Shown one piece after another: positions 35,020-44,607 of a stretch of 64,000 nt of DNA. The stretch lies in contig NZ_GG666297.1 in assembly GCF_000159095.1 (NCBI RefSeq), positions 24,355 through 88,354 on the forward strand. Direction: 5' to 3'. The position numbers and the translations under genes are program-made. The DNA is from Anaerococcus tetradius ATCC 35098 (GTDB lineage Bacteria > Bacillota > Clostridia > Tissierellales > Peptoniphilaceae). Position 1 is the first letter of the stretch. Every line of letters starts with the position of its first letter. The notes beneath the pieces were generated by a model, which searched no databases, was not told the DNA's origin, and was given only the letters and a program-made list of their open reading frames with translations.

Positions 35020-35584
35020 ACATATTTTCGTTTTCAACTCTCAAAGTTTCATCTAGGAGGCTTAGGTAGTATTTTTTGGCCACTTCTATATCAAAAATTG
35101 ACGAATCGTTAAAATAATCTGCTATTTCATCTATGAGATTTTTGATTTTTTCATCTTCTCCATATTTATCTTTGAGCTTTTCTGCTTTTTCTATTAATTG
35201 GTTGATTTTGTGGATTAAACCCATGGTCTTTGCTTCCTTGTCATTTTCTTTAAGGAGTTGTCTAAGGGTCCACTTTACGTTATTTTCTGTGATGCCGGCC
35301 TTGTGTTGAACATTTGCTTGGTTTTCTCTTAGATTATCTATGAGATTGAAAAGTTCTTCGTTTCCAAAACCGTTAAATAGGATGAAGTCGAAGTCCAGTA
35401 TTTCATCATCACTTACTTCAAGTTTTTCGCTATCGTAGCCTTCAAAGCCCAAAAGGTGACCGATTGTGTAATCAAGATGGTCTTTTCCAACTTCTATTAT
35501 TCTAATGCCATTTTCATTAGCGATTTTCTTAAATCTATCGTATTTTTCCATATCTATTGGATTATAATATAATATTTCTGCCAT
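35018..35584 (-). CDS. DUF3783-type protein of unknown function
   Basis: The 188-residue acidic protein begins AEILYYNPIDMEKYDRF and has the segment HKAGITENNVKWTLRQLLKE, the pattern I associate with DUF3783. The C-terminal third is helical and highly charged (KAEKLKDKYGEDEKIKNL). Function is unknown. It is transcribed alone from a short upstream region. Confidence 0.7.
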   Translation of the reverse strand: MAEILYYNPIDMEKYDRFKKIANENGIRIIEVGKDHLDYTIGHLLGFEGYDSEKLEVSDDEILDFDFILFNGFGNEELFNLIDNLRENQANVQHKAGITENNVKWTLRQLLKENDKEAKTMGLIHKINQLIEKAEKLKDKYGEDEKIKNLIDEIADYFNDSSIFDIEVAKKYYLSLLDETLRVENENM

Positions 35585-35699
35585 ATTTACCTCTCTTTAC
35601 TTATACATTATAAATATACTAATATGAAAGGAATAAGACAAACTTTATATTTTACTTATTGTGGGTATAAATAAATTAAGAACTTGTACGGAGGCAAAG

Positions 35700-36191
35700 A
35701 TGACAGACTTCAAAGACAAACTAAATGAACTTTACAAAAAACAAGTAGAAGTTGATAATTTTATTAAAGAAGCTAGGGCCTTATTAGTAAGCCTTAAAGT
35801 CCATGCCATAAAAGTTGGCAAAAATGCAGATTTTACTGCTAGCAGATTTCTAAGGGGAAACTTCTTAGGTAATGTCCTTAGGTCTAATAAAAATAACAAT
35901 GTAAATAAAAATATAGCTAGGGTTCAAGATGAGCTTTTGTTCTTCCAAAAAAAACTCTTGGTTTTTGATGAAAAGCTTGCAAAAAGTATCCATCTCCCTA
36001 GTTTAACAAGCGACTATTATCCAGTAGGAGGCAAGCTTTCTGATATAGGCTTTAGGATGAAGCTAAGATTAAAGGAAGAAGACATAAGAAAGACCCAAAG
36101 GTCAATGGAAAAGATTTTAAGAAGGCTAGTAGTAGAAAGAAAGAAAATTGCCTACGATATAAAAAAAATCAAAGAGAACAAAGACTTATAG
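35700..36191 (+). CDS. Helical coiled-coil protein of unknown function
   Basis: The start is ATG 35700 (MTDFKDKLNELYKKQ), behind CGGAGG; 13 in-frame codons upstream lack a ribosome site. The 163-residue protein is basic and helical at both ends, around a middle rich in Asn/Ser/Gly (RGNFLGNVLRSNKNNN). It has no membrane segment and no motif that I recognise. It stands alone before a strong terminator. Confidence 0.65.
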   Translation: MTDFKDKLNELYKKQVEVDNFIKEARALLVSLKVHAIKVGKNADFTASRFLRGNFLGNVLRSNKNNNVNKNIARVQDELLFFQKKLLVFDEKLAKSIHLPSLTSDYYPVGGKLSDIGFRMKLRLKEEDIRKTQRSMEKILRRLVVERKKIAYDIKKIKENKDL

Positions 36192-36197
36192 ATTATT

Positions 36198-36262
36198 GGA
36201 CTGGATAGAAAATATAAACTCCATGGCTTAGATTCTAATATTTTCTAGCAGTCCCTTTTTAT
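36198..36262 (+). terminator. Long-stem terminator
   Basis: GGACTG and TAGAAAATAT pair with ATATTTTCTA and CAGTCC across a 21-base loop, then a T-run. Confidence 0.85.
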
Positions 36263-36307
36263 TAAAAAATTTATTTTAGATTAATATAGATATAGAAGGG
36301 AGCTTAT

Positions 36308-37030
36308 ATGATTAAAGTAACAAATTTCACAAAGATTTATTCAAATTGCAAGAAGGCTGTTGATGATATTTCTTTTACTGTAAACGATGGCGAAATTTTT
36401 GGATTTTTGGGACCGAATGGGGCTGGTAAGTCAACGACAATCAAATCTATAGTAGGCATAAATTCCAAATCATCTGGAGAAATTAGCATAAATGATTTAA
36501 GGCTTGAAGATGACGATAAGGCCTACAAGAGCGAGTTTTCCTATGTTCCAGACAATCCTGACCTTTTCGAAAACTATTCTGGCTATGAATACATAAATTT
36601 TATTGCAGATATCTATGGCATAGATACGGATACTAGGAGAAAAAGACTTGACTACTACCTAGGATATTTTGACCTAAAAGATGCAATGGATGAGCAAATT
36701 TCAAACTATTCTCATGGTATGGCCCAAAGGCTTGCCCTAATTGGTGCATTGATCAATGACCCTAATGTGATAATTCTAGATGAACCTATGGTAGGCCTTG
36801 ATGCCAAGTCCGCCTACAATCTCAAACAAATCCTAAGACAAAGGGCAGCAGATGGCAAGATCGTCTTCTTCTCAACTCACGTCATGGAAATAGCCCAAGA
36901 GCTTTGCGATAGGCTTGCTATAATCAATAAGGGAAAAATTATAGCAGTTGGAACTTTTGATGAAATAAAAGAGACTTCTAATAAAACAGGAAGCCTTGAG
37001 GAAATCTTCTTGGAGCTTACTGATGAATAA
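36308..37030 (+). CDS. ABC transporter ATP-binding protein
   Basis: The 240-residue nucleotide-binding domain has Walker A (GPNGAGKST), the Q-loop, a signature reading YSHGMAQRLAL (SHGMA in place of LSGGQ), Walker B (VIILDEP) and the switch His (FFSTHVME). It pairs with the membrane protein that follows, whose start overlaps its end by 8 bases. It is an exporter-type ABC-2 system; the cargo is unknown. Confidence 0.94.
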   Translation: MIKVTNFTKIYSNCKKAVDDISFTVNDGEIFGFLGPNGAGKSTTIKSIVGINSKSSGEISINDLRLEDDDKAYKSEFSYVPDNPDLFENYSGYEYINFIADIYGIDTDTRRKRLDYYLGYFDLKDAMDEQISNYSHGMAQRLALIGALINDPNVIILDEPMVGLDAKSAYNLKQILRQRAADGKIVFFSTHVMEIAQELCDRLAIINKGKIIAVGTFDEIKETSNKTGSLEEIFLELTDE

Positions 37031-38690
37031 CATAAAAACAATAATCAAATACGCTTTCAAGGAACAGTTTTTTCCGTATTTTCCATCTAAAAGGCCCCAA
37101 GGTCTTCCCAAAAATTACCTCCTAAGGCTCATATCCATCCTCTGGTCATTTCTTTTCTTAGGCTTTATGTATTATATAGTAATGGGAGCAGCCCTAGCTA
37201 TATTTATAGAGATTGGTAAAGAAGATATGTATTTTACGATCTTTGGTATGCTTACAAATACGATTGTAATATTTATATATGGGATAAAAATGTATGGTGA
37301 TTTCTTTAATGAGAAATCTATAGAAAACTATGTCCCTATGCCAATTGGCCAAGGAGAACTCTTTTTAGGAAAGATAATCGGGGCAGTCTTGTCATTTTTC
37401 GACTTTTTCCTATTTTTCCTCTTGGGTCTAGTCCTATATTTTTCACAAAAAGCTATGGATGTAGGAACGCTGATTTTAGGAATCATTAATTTCTTTCCTA
37501 TGATTGCAATTCCCTATAGCATACTTGCCATTATCCTTCTTATCATAAAAAGATTTACTAATGTAAATAGATACAAGAAAGTATTCAAAAATCTAGGATA
37601 TCTAGTGATGTTTGCGATAATTGGAACTATTTATTATTTCTCCTTCCAACAAAATAAGGGAGGATCTAATGATAATTTTGATAGATTAGCAAATGGTCTA
37701 GTAAATACTTTCGGCAAAAACTCTGGCGTATCTAATATTTTCTTTAATGCCAAACTATTCGGCCTATCTCTTACAGGAAGTCTTTTTCAAAGGCTTATAG
37801 CAAGTCTGAGTCTTCTTGGCCTTGCCCTAGGCTTACTCTTTATAGCTTATAAGCTTGCCGATAAAAATTACTATAAGGCAGTTTTTGATAGGGCCATCAC
37901 AAGTGAAGGGGCTAAGAAAATTAAGAAAACAAAAAAATCAAAGAGAGTTCCTATCAAAAAATCGAGCCAAGTTAAGGCTCTAGTCAAAAGGGATTTGAGG
38001 ATCCTAACAAGCAATCTCATGTTTGTCTATACGCCTATGATTATGGCCCTAGTCTTTAGCATGATGGCAATAGGACAAAAAAATACCATAATAAATGATT
38101 TTGGAAAAGAGCTTGAGATAAATCCTCAAGCGAGTGTTTATGTCTTTGCCATAGCCCTAGCGATAGGACTAATTATTTGGATAAATGGCAATCTTACAAG
38201 CTCTTGCCTATCAAGAGAAGGCAAGGGATTTTATCTAATCCAAAGCCTACCGATAGATGCCAAAAGTCATCTTAGGGCAAGATTAATATCTGCCATGCTT
38301 GTATCAAGTCTTATCAATCTAATAATAAGTCTAGTAGTAGGAATTACCTTAAAACTAGGACTTGTAAATATTCTTATGATAATGATAGGTTTAAGCTTAT
38401 CAGCCCTAGCATCTAATATAGTAGGCCTTCTTATGTCGACTGTAGGAATTAACACCAGCTGGAAAAATCCAAAAGAACTCGCCCAAGGGGGAATAAGGGC
38501 AATAATCTATTACATCATAAGCATGGTCTTTGTAATAATTCTTGTTGGAGTTTTCATTTTGCTGATGAATATAACAAAAGGAAATCTACTAATAAGTCTA
38601 ATAGTCCCAATGCTTATACTTGTAATTCTAACACTAATCTTTTATATAATTGCCCTAGGACGATACAAAAATGGTTTTATGGATGTATGA
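37023..38690 (+). CDS. ABC-2-type transporter permease
   Basis: The start is ATG 37023 (MNNIKTIIKYAFKEQFF), inside the end of the ATPase gene. The 555-residue protein has about 12 hydrophobic segments with a basic loop (KKIKKTKKSKRVPIKK) near the middle, so it looks like two six-helix halves in one chain. Such permeases export peptides, lipids or antibiotics. No immunity or peptide gene is adjacent to hint at the cargo. Confidence 0.85.
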   Translation: MNNIKTIIKYAFKEQFFPYFPSKRPQGLPKNYLLRLISILWSFLFLGFMYYIVMGAALAIFIEIGKEDMYFTIFGMLTNTIVIFIYGIKMYGDFFNEKSIENYVPMPIGQGELFLGKIIGAVLSFFDFFLFFLLGLVLYFSQKAMDVGTLILGIINFFPMIAIPYSILAIILLIIKRFTNVNRYKKVFKNLGYLVMFAIIGTIYYFSFQQNKGGSNDNFDRLANGLVNTFGKNSGVSNIFFNAKLFGLSLTGSLFQRLIASLSLLGLALGLLFIAYKLADKNYYKAVFDRAITSEGAKKIKKTKKSKRVPIKKSSQVKALVKRDLRILTSNLMFVYTPMIMALVFSMMAIGQKNTIINDFGKELEINPQASVYVFAIALAIGLIIWINGNLTSSCLSREGKGFYLIQSLPIDAKSHLRARLISAMLVSSLINLIISLVVGITLKLGLVNILMIMIGLSLSALASNIVGLLMSTVGINTSWKNPKELAQGGIRAIIYYIISMVFVIILVGVFILLMNITKGNLLISLIVPMLILVILTLIFYIIALGRYKNGFMDV

Positions 38691-38700
38691 TAGCTACTAA

Positions 38701-38734
38701 TAAGCCCAAGTGATTTATGCTTGGGCTTAACTTA
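38701..38734 (+). terminator. ABC operon terminator
   Basis: TAAGCCCAAG pairs perfectly with CTTGGGCTTA around TGATTTATG. The tail is only partly T-rich. Confidence 0.7.
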
Positions 38735-38786
38735 TCTTATATAATTTAGGGTGTATAATAAACTTATTAGAATTTAAGGAGCTTAT

Positions 38787-40484
38787 ATGAAATTTAATGA
38801 AATAGTATATAAAAGACCTGATTTTGATGGTCTTATTAAGGAAATATCTGGACATTTGGATGAGCTTGAGACAGCAAGAAGCGAGGAAGACTTCTTCGAT
38901 AGTCATAAGAAAATTAACGATAGTTTTCTTTTAGTTGAAGAGCTTTATAATATCGTAATTATTAGAAATTCAATTAACACCAAGGACGAATTTTATGATA
39001 AAGAACTTGAGTGTTTCCATGAAAATATGCCACGCTTTGACGAATTAAGACATAGACTTGGCTCAATTAGACTAAAAAGTGCTTATAGAAAAAGTTTTGA
39101 AGAAAAATTTGGCAAGACTATAACAATGAGAGATGAGCTTCAAAGGGATATTTTCGATCCAGCTATCATGGAAGATAGGGTAGAAGAATCAAAGCTAGTA
39201 AACGAATACTACAAGCTAACAGGTGGAGCAGAAATTAATTTTAGGGGAGAAGTCAAAAACATTTCTGGTCTCTTAGCCATTAGTCAAGATAAGGACAGGG
39301 CTACAAGGAAGGAAGCCTTCGAAGCCCTCAATGCTTGGTTTTTTGCTAATATTGAAAAACTTGACAGTATTTATGATCAACTAGTAAAGATTAGAACAAG
39401 AATTGCCAAGAAACTCGGTTTCAAATCCTACACAGCTGTAGCCTACAAGCAGATGGGAAGACTTGACTGGGATAAGGAAGATGCTAAAAAATATAGGGAG
39501 CAAATAGCAAAATATATAGTTCCACTTAGCCAAAAAATCTATGCCGACCAAGCAAAGAGGATAGGAATTGAGAATATGAAATACTATGACCTTCCCCTAA
39601 GTTTTCTTTCTGGTAATCCAAAACCAGTAGGAGATGAGAAAGTTCTAGTAAAAGAAGCTCTAGAAATGTATAAGGACCTATCCAAAGAAACAGGAGAGTT
39701 TTTTACGGCCATGATAGACATGGGAATGATGGATCTAACCACCAAAGATGGCAAGGCTCCAGGTGGCTACATGACTAGCCTTCCTATAACAAAGATGCCT
39801 TTCATCTTCTCAAACTTTAACGGAACCAGTGGCGATGTCGATGTCCTAACTCACGAAGCAGGCCACGCCTTCCAAGGATATCTTACCAGAAATATGTATC
39901 CAGCAGAAAACAACGACCTAGCCATGGAAATAGCCGAAACACACTCTATGAGCATGGAATTTTTTACCCATCCATGGATGGAAAAATTCTTCGGAAGAGA
40001 TACTGAAAAATACTATTATGATCACATAGCAGCTGCCATCAAATTCATTCCTTATGGGGCAAGCATAGATGAGTTCCAAGAATTTGTCTACGAAAATCCA
40101 ACAGCAACTTCTGAAGAAAGAAGAGCAAAATACAGGCAAATAGAGAAAAAATACCTCCCACACCTAGACTATGACGGAAACGAATACTTGGAAAATGGAG
40201 GCAGATGGCAAAGACAACTTCATGTTTATACAGATCCCTTCTACTACATCGACTACACTATAGCCCAAATAAACGCCTTCCAATACTTTATAAAAGATAT
40301 GGAAAATCACGATAAGGCATGGGAATCATATATAAACTTATGTAAAATTAGCGCAAGCCTTCCAAGCAAAGAAGCCCTAAAAGAAGTAGGCCTATCAAGC
40401 CCCTTCCAAGAAGGCACCATAGAAGAAATAATCCCTAAACTAACAAAATACCTAGATAGCTTGGATAAGGAAAAAATAAAATAA
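38787..40484 (+). CDS. M3-family oligoendopeptidase
   Basis: The 565-residue cytoplasmic zinc peptidase has the HEAGH motif at about residues 356-360 (DVLTHEAGHAFQGY) and the downstream Glu in NDLAMEIAETHSMSMEFF. Family members cut short peptides. The length fits the M3 PepF-like group. A TATAAT lies at about 38756 and AAGGAG precedes ATG 38787. It is a single-gene unit. Confidence 0.93.
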   Translation: MKFNEIVYKRPDFDGLIKEISGHLDELETARSEEDFFDSHKKINDSFLLVEELYNIVIIRNSINTKDEFYDKELECFHENMPRFDELRHRLGSIRLKSAYRKSFEEKFGKTITMRDELQRDIFDPAIMEDRVEESKLVNEYYKLTGGAEINFRGEVKNISGLLAISQDKDRATRKEAFEALNAWFFANIEKLDSIYDQLVKIRTRIAKKLGFKSYTAVAYKQMGRLDWDKEDAKKYREQIAKYIVPLSQKIYADQAKRIGIENMKYYDLPLSFLSGNPKPVGDEKVLVKEALEMYKDLSKETGEFFTAMIDMGMMDLTTKDGKAPGGYMTSLPITKMPFIFSNFNGTSGDVDVLTHEAGHAFQGYLTRNMYPAENNDLAMEIAETHSMSMEFFTHPWMEKFFGRDTEKYYYDHIAAAIKFIPYGASIDEFQEFVYENPTATSEERRAKYRQIEKKYLPHLDYDGNEYLENGGRWQRQLHVYTDPFYYIDYTIAQINAFQYFIKDMENHDKAWESYINLCKISASLPSKEALKEVGLSSPFQEGTIEEIIPKLTKYLDSLDKEKIK

Positions 40485-40490
40485 AAAGCA

Positions 40491-40538
40491 AAAGCTGATG
40501 GTGGAATAATTTATCCAGCCCATCAGCTTTATTTTTTT
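40491..40538. terminator. Terminator between M3 peptidase and thiN
   Basis: AAAGCTGATGG pairs with CCATCAGCTTT (11 bp), followed by ATTTTTTT. It lies between convergent genes. Confidence 0.9.
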
Positions 40539-40551
40539 CTAAGAAATCCAC

Positions 40552-41166
40552 CTAGCAAGACTTATCTTCAAATATTACTACAACAGCGCCTTCTTCTACT
40601 GAGATTTGGAAGTTTTCTTTCTTTGTTTCGTTGGATACTCCAAGGGCGTCTTCTATTTTTAGCTTATAATCTTCTAGTTCGTAGAATAGACCTTTTAGAC
40701 TTAGTCTCGTCTTATCACATAGGGAAAAGATTGAAACGTAGAAGTCCTTGTCTTTATATTCATAAGAAAATTTAGAGTCGACTATAAAGACTTCTTTTTT
40801 TTGGGATTTTAATTTGATAGTTAAGCCTTCTTTTTTGTAATGATACATACTTCTAATATTGGCAAGGGTATGGCTTTCCCTACCACCAAGTCCACCATAG
40901 ATTACTATATTTGTATAGCCTTTTTTTCTTGCAAATTCTATTGCAGCTACGGTATCGGTGTAATCTTTGATGGGGTTTAGGCTTATTACCCTGCTAAGAT
41001 CAGGTTTAGTTGATGAGTCAAAATCTCCTATTATATAGTCGACTTCTATATTTTCTTTTTCTATTAGTTTATATCCCCTGTCTGCTGCTATTATCAAGTC
41101 GCCTTTTTCTTTTTTATCGAAGAAGCCATCGTAGCTTCCTCCTCCTATAATGTAGCAAGTTTTCAT
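40552..41166 (-). CDS. thiN: Thiamine pyrophosphokinase
   Basis: The 204-residue protein has the family motifs AADRG, IGDFDSS, DYTDTVAAIEFA and GGLGGRESHTLANI; the usual GGR-x-DH has Ser in place of Asp here. It makes TPP from thiamine and ATP. With the HMP salvage genes at 21.5 kb, it shows that the cell uses both thiamine and HMP. A GAGAGGTG site precedes the ATG. It is transcribed alone and no riboswitch was seen. Confidence 0.92.
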   Translation of the reverse strand: MKTCYIIGGGSYDGFFDKKEKGDLIIAADRGYKLIEKENIEVDYIIGDFDSSTKPDLSRVISLNPIKDYTDTVAAIEFARKKGYTNIVIYGGLGGRESHTLANIRSMYHYKKEGLTIKLKSQKKEVFIVDSKFSYEYKDKDFYVSIFSLCDKTRLSLKGLFYELEDYKLKIEDALGVSNETKKENFQISVEEGAVVVIFEDKSC

Positions 41167-41280
41167 TTTTCACCTCTCCTCTAAGTTTATTATAAAATGT
41201 TCTTTTGAGCAATTTTTTATATTTGACGAAAAACTTTTTTTATGTGGTAAAATATACTTGTAAAGTAGGAAGGAGTTAGT

Positions 41281-42489
41281 ATGGGAAAACTTGACAAGAA
41301 ATCCGAGGATTTATTAAGAGTAATATGTTATGGAATTATCCTATTTTTTGCTTTTTGGTATTTCCCTGTTATCAAGAAGTTATTGGTTCAAGTTGTTGGT
41401 GTGATGGAGCCTTTTATTATAGGCGGGATGATTGCTTATGTGGTTAGTATCCCTATGAATTTCTTTGAAAGGAAATTAGAAGAATACTTTCCTAATGAAA
41501 AATACAAGAAAAAATTCGCAGGATTTTCTTTGGGTATTTCATGTATACTTATTATTTGTGCTTTAATCTTGTTTTTAAATATCCTTATACCAAGAATCAT
41601 AACGGTCATATTTTCGTTTTTTAATAGATGGCCGGAATTTATTAGAGAAACCTACGATACCTTAAACAATCACAGCTTAACTAGACCTTATGCAGATAAG
41701 TTCTATGACTATGTCAACTCCTTTGGCTGGTATGAAGTTAGAAATGCTGTTATGAACTTTATTTCCGGAAAGAAAACTGACCTTTTTAGTTTTACAACAG
41801 GTATTCTAAACTCGGTCGGCTCATCCATCTTTACTATCTTTACGATTATTGTCTTTTCTATTTTTGTCCTAGTTTATAAGAATATGTTAAAGACAAATGG
41901 AACAAGGATTATGTATGCTATCCTAAGTGAAAAGAAGGCAGACTATCTAAATAAGGTATTTTCTCTATCCTATAACACCTTCAAGGATTATATCTTCTCA
42001 AGGTTGATAGCTGTTGTTACCCTATCAGGTCTAACTTTCTTGGGAATGTTTATAATGAAAATACCTAATGCTGGAATTATTTCGCTTTTCGTTGGGGTAT
42101 CCGACCTAATCCCTATCTTTGGTCCTATTACAGGAGCAGGTCTATCTGCTGTTATTATATTTCTGGAAAGTCCAATCAAGGCCTTAATATTCGTAATTTA
42201 TGATGTAATTATCCAACAAATCCAAGAAAATATAATCTATCCAGCCATAGCTGGTGAAAAAATAGGACTTCCAGCAGTTTGGGTGCTTGCCTCTATTACA
42301 ATTGGTGGATCGCTTTTTGGCATTTGGGGTATGCTTATAGGTATTCCTGTAGCTTCAGTAATCTATACACTCTTTCATGAGTTTATTGACAATAAGCTAA
42401 AGGAGAAAAATATTTCTGATGAGATGATAGAAATAAAAAAGAACAAGCAATATACAATAGAGGATATAGATACTCATGAAGTTGACTAG
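41281..42489 (+). CDS. AI-2E family transporter (YdgG/TqsA-like permease)
   Basis: The 402-residue membrane protein has about seven to eight helices and the C-terminal family block (IPIFGPITGAGLSAVI, IQENIIYPAIAGEKIGLPAVWVL, GGSLFGIWGMLIGIPVASV). The superfamily includes exporters of autoinducer-2 and sodium/proton antiporters, so substrate is uncertain. It heads a five-gene operon with glycogen-degrading enzymes. The charged tail overlaps the next gene by 14 bases. Confidence 0.88.
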   Translation: MGKLDKKSEDLLRVICYGIILFFAFWYFPVIKKLLVQVVGVMEPFIIGGMIAYVVSIPMNFFERKLEEYFPNEKYKKKFAGFSLGISCILIICALILFLNILIPRIITVIFSFFNRWPEFIRETYDTLNNHSLTRPYADKFYDYVNSFGWYEVRNAVMNFISGKKTDLFSFTTGILNSVGSSIFTIFTIIVFSIFVLVYKNMLKTNGTRIMYAILSEKKADYLNKVFSLSYNTFKDYIFSRLIAVVTLSGLTFLGMFIMKIPNAGIISLFVGVSDLIPIFGPITGAGLSAVIIFLESPIKALIFVIYDVIIQQIQENIIYPAIAGEKIGLPAVWVLASITIGGSLFGIWGMLIGIPVASVIYTLFHEFIDNKLKEKNISDEMIEIKKNKQYTIEDIDTHEVD

Positions 42490-43084
42490 ATCAGAATTTG
42501 GAAAATTTGTGCCAGTCGTAGACGCTAACTCAATGTATTATGGCGGTTTTCAAAACTCTCTAGAAAAAAAGGGGGTTGGGAAGTTTTACAGGGATCGTTC
42601 ATGTGTAGTTACAGCAATGACTAATGTCTACTTCTATCTCTTTCATAAGGAAAAAATCTTAGACATAGACCTTTACAACGAATATCATTACTATTTTTAT
42701 AGGAGGCTTAGACCCCATGTAAATGGGATAGCCACAGTAAAATCCCTAGATAGGAGACTTAATAGGGTCAGGGATGATATGGCTATTAAACTTTCATCAA
42801 AGACCTTGACTGAAACTTTGATAAACAGAAGACCCCTAGCTAGGAAGATCGACTTCATAGAAGAAGCTCTAGCTAATGATAGTCCGCCCATAATCATAAA
42901 CTGGTTATCAAAAGATATAGAAGTAATGCGTCATCATGGTGTGTGTATCACTGAGCTTAATAGGCTAGGCGATAAGCATGAAGTAGTTGTATCCAGTTGG
43001 GGAAGAATTTATAGATTTTTCCTAGAGGACTTCCAAAAACAAGCAAGAACTTATAGTGGTTTAATTTATTTTAAGGAGAGATAA
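42476..43084 (+). CDS. Putative papain-like (C39-like) cysteine peptidase-fold protein
   Basis: I recognise no named family with certainty. The 202-residue protein has an early Cys followed by a helix (RDRSCVVTAMTNVYFYLF, Cys about residue 43), then RHHGVCITEL and VVSSWGRIYRFFLEDF near 158-190. That is the Cys, His and aromatic-Gly strand order of papain-like C39 folds. There is no signal peptide, so it should be cytoplasmic. It lies between the permease and malQ with overlapping ends, so it is made with the glycogen enzymes. It may process a peptide, or the fold may serve another role. Confidence 0.6.
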   Translation: MKLTRSEFGKFVPVVDANSMYYGGFQNSLEKKGVGKFYRDRSCVVTAMTNVYFYLFHKEKILDIDLYNEYHYYFYRRLRPHVNGIATVKSLDRRLNRVRDDMAIKLSSKTLTETLINRRPLARKIDFIEEALANDSPPIIINWLSKDIEVMRHHGVCITELNRLGDKHEVVVSSWGRIYRFFLEDFQKQARTYSGLIYFKER

Positions 43085-44607
43085 TGCAAAAACAAGCAAG
43101 ACTCAGCAGAGGAAATGGAGTTATCCTACCAATTTTCTCCATTCCTTCTAATTATGGTATAGGAACTTTCGGCAAAAAAGCCTACCAAGCAGTCGATTTT
43201 ATAGCCGATTCAGCTATTAAGTATTGGCAAATCTTACCCCTAGGGCAAACTTCCTATGGTGATAGCCCCTACCAATCATTCTCATCTTTTGCTGGCAACC
43301 CTTACTTTATCGACTTGGATATGCTAATAGAAGATGGTCTTTTGGAAAAAGAGGAGCTAGAAAATCTTAATTTTGGCGATAATAAAAGATATGTAGACTA
43401 TGGCATCCAATACAATCTACGCTACAGAATCTTGGAAAAGGCCTATGATAAGGCAAAAGACCTAAAGGCTACAGAAATTGCAGCATTCAGAAAAGAAGAA
43501 AGTGAATGGATTGAAGATTATGCTCTCTTTATGGCTATCAAAAGAGAGAAATTTGATGTAAGTTGGCTAGAATGGGATGATGAACTTAAAAATAGGGACA
43601 AGAAGGCTTTAGCGGAATTTAAGAAGAAAAACGAAGATACGATAGGCTTTTATGTTTTTATCCAATATGAATTTTTCAAACAATGGAAGAAGCTTAAAGA
43701 ATATGCTAACAGGAAAAGAATTAAAATCATTGGAGATTTGCCTATCTATGTAGCTATGGATTCTTGCGATGCTTGGGTTAACTCTAACATTCTAAAACTT
43801 GATCCAGATACTAAAGAGCCTTTGATAGTTGGAGGTGCTCCACCAGATGCTTACTCGGAAGATGGTCAACTTTGGGGCAATCCTGTTTACGACTGGGAAA
43901 AAGTAGGAGCAAGCGATTATGATTTTTGGATAAAAAGGATAGGAGCTTGCCTAAGGCTTTATGATATTCTAAGGCTTGATCACTTTAGAGGTTTTGAAGC
44001 CTACTATGCTATACCAGCTACTGACGATAATGCTAGATATGGCAAGTGGGAAAAAGGAAAGCCTTATGAGCTATTTGATAAGATAATCAAAACCTTCCCA
44101 GATGCCTTGTTTATAGCAGAAGACCTTGGATATATCACAAAAGAAGTAGATGATTTAAAGAATCACTACAACTTCCCTGGCATGAATGTAATCCAATTTG
44201 CCTTTGGAGAAAACTTCGACAGCAATTACCTACCTCACAACTATGTCAGAAACTCAGTTGTCTATTCTTCAACCCACGACTCCGATACCCTTCAAGGATT
44301 TTTGGATGTAGCTGATGAAGATTTGACAAAGTTAGTTGATAAGTATTTTGGCCTAGAAGATGGTGATGATAAGCTTTGGAAGATAAACAGAGCTCTTATG
44401 GCATCAGTTTCTGATATAGCAATGTTTGAAATACAAGACTTTTTGGGTTATGGTAATGATGCTAAGATTAATAGCCCTTCAACTCTCGGTAATAACTGGA
44501 AGTGGAGGAGCATTGATGAAGATTATGATGAAAAATTAGCGAAAAGAATAAAAGAAATGTCAAAAATTTATGGGAGATATGATAATGGACAAATTGAAAA
44601 AGAATAA
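43084..44607 (+). CDS. malQ: 4-alpha-glucanotransferase (amylomaltase)
   Basis: The 507-residue GH77 enzyme opens with SRGNGVILPIFSIPSNYGIGTFG. It has DSPYQSFSSFAGNP, LRLDHFRGFEAYYAIP with the nucleophile Asp, AEDLGYI with the acid/base Glu, and the late STHDSDTLQGF Asp. It moves glucan segments between maltodextrins and releases glucose. It is coupled to its neighbours (TAATG with the gene before; a 23-base overlap with glgP). Confidence 0.96.
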   Translation: MQKQARLSRGNGVILPIFSIPSNYGIGTFGKKAYQAVDFIADSAIKYWQILPLGQTSYGDSPYQSFSSFAGNPYFIDLDMLIEDGLLEKEELENLNFGDNKRYVDYGIQYNLRYRILEKAYDKAKDLKATEIAAFRKEESEWIEDYALFMAIKREKFDVSWLEWDDELKNRDKKALAEFKKKNEDTIGFYVFIQYEFFKQWKKLKEYANRKRIKIIGDLPIYVAMDSCDAWVNSNILKLDPDTKEPLIVGGAPPDAYSEDGQLWGNPVYDWEKVGASDYDFWIKRIGACLRLYDILRLDHFRGFEAYYAIPATDDNARYGKWEKGKPYELFDKIIKTFPDALFIAEDLGYITKEVDDLKNHYNFPGMNVIQFAFGENFDSNYLPHNYVRNSVVYSSTHDSDTLQGFLDVADEDLTKLVDKYFGLEDGDDKLWKINRALMASVSDIAMFEIQDFLGYGNDAKINSPSTLGNNWKWRSIDEDYDEKLAKRIKEMSKIYGRYDNGQIEKE

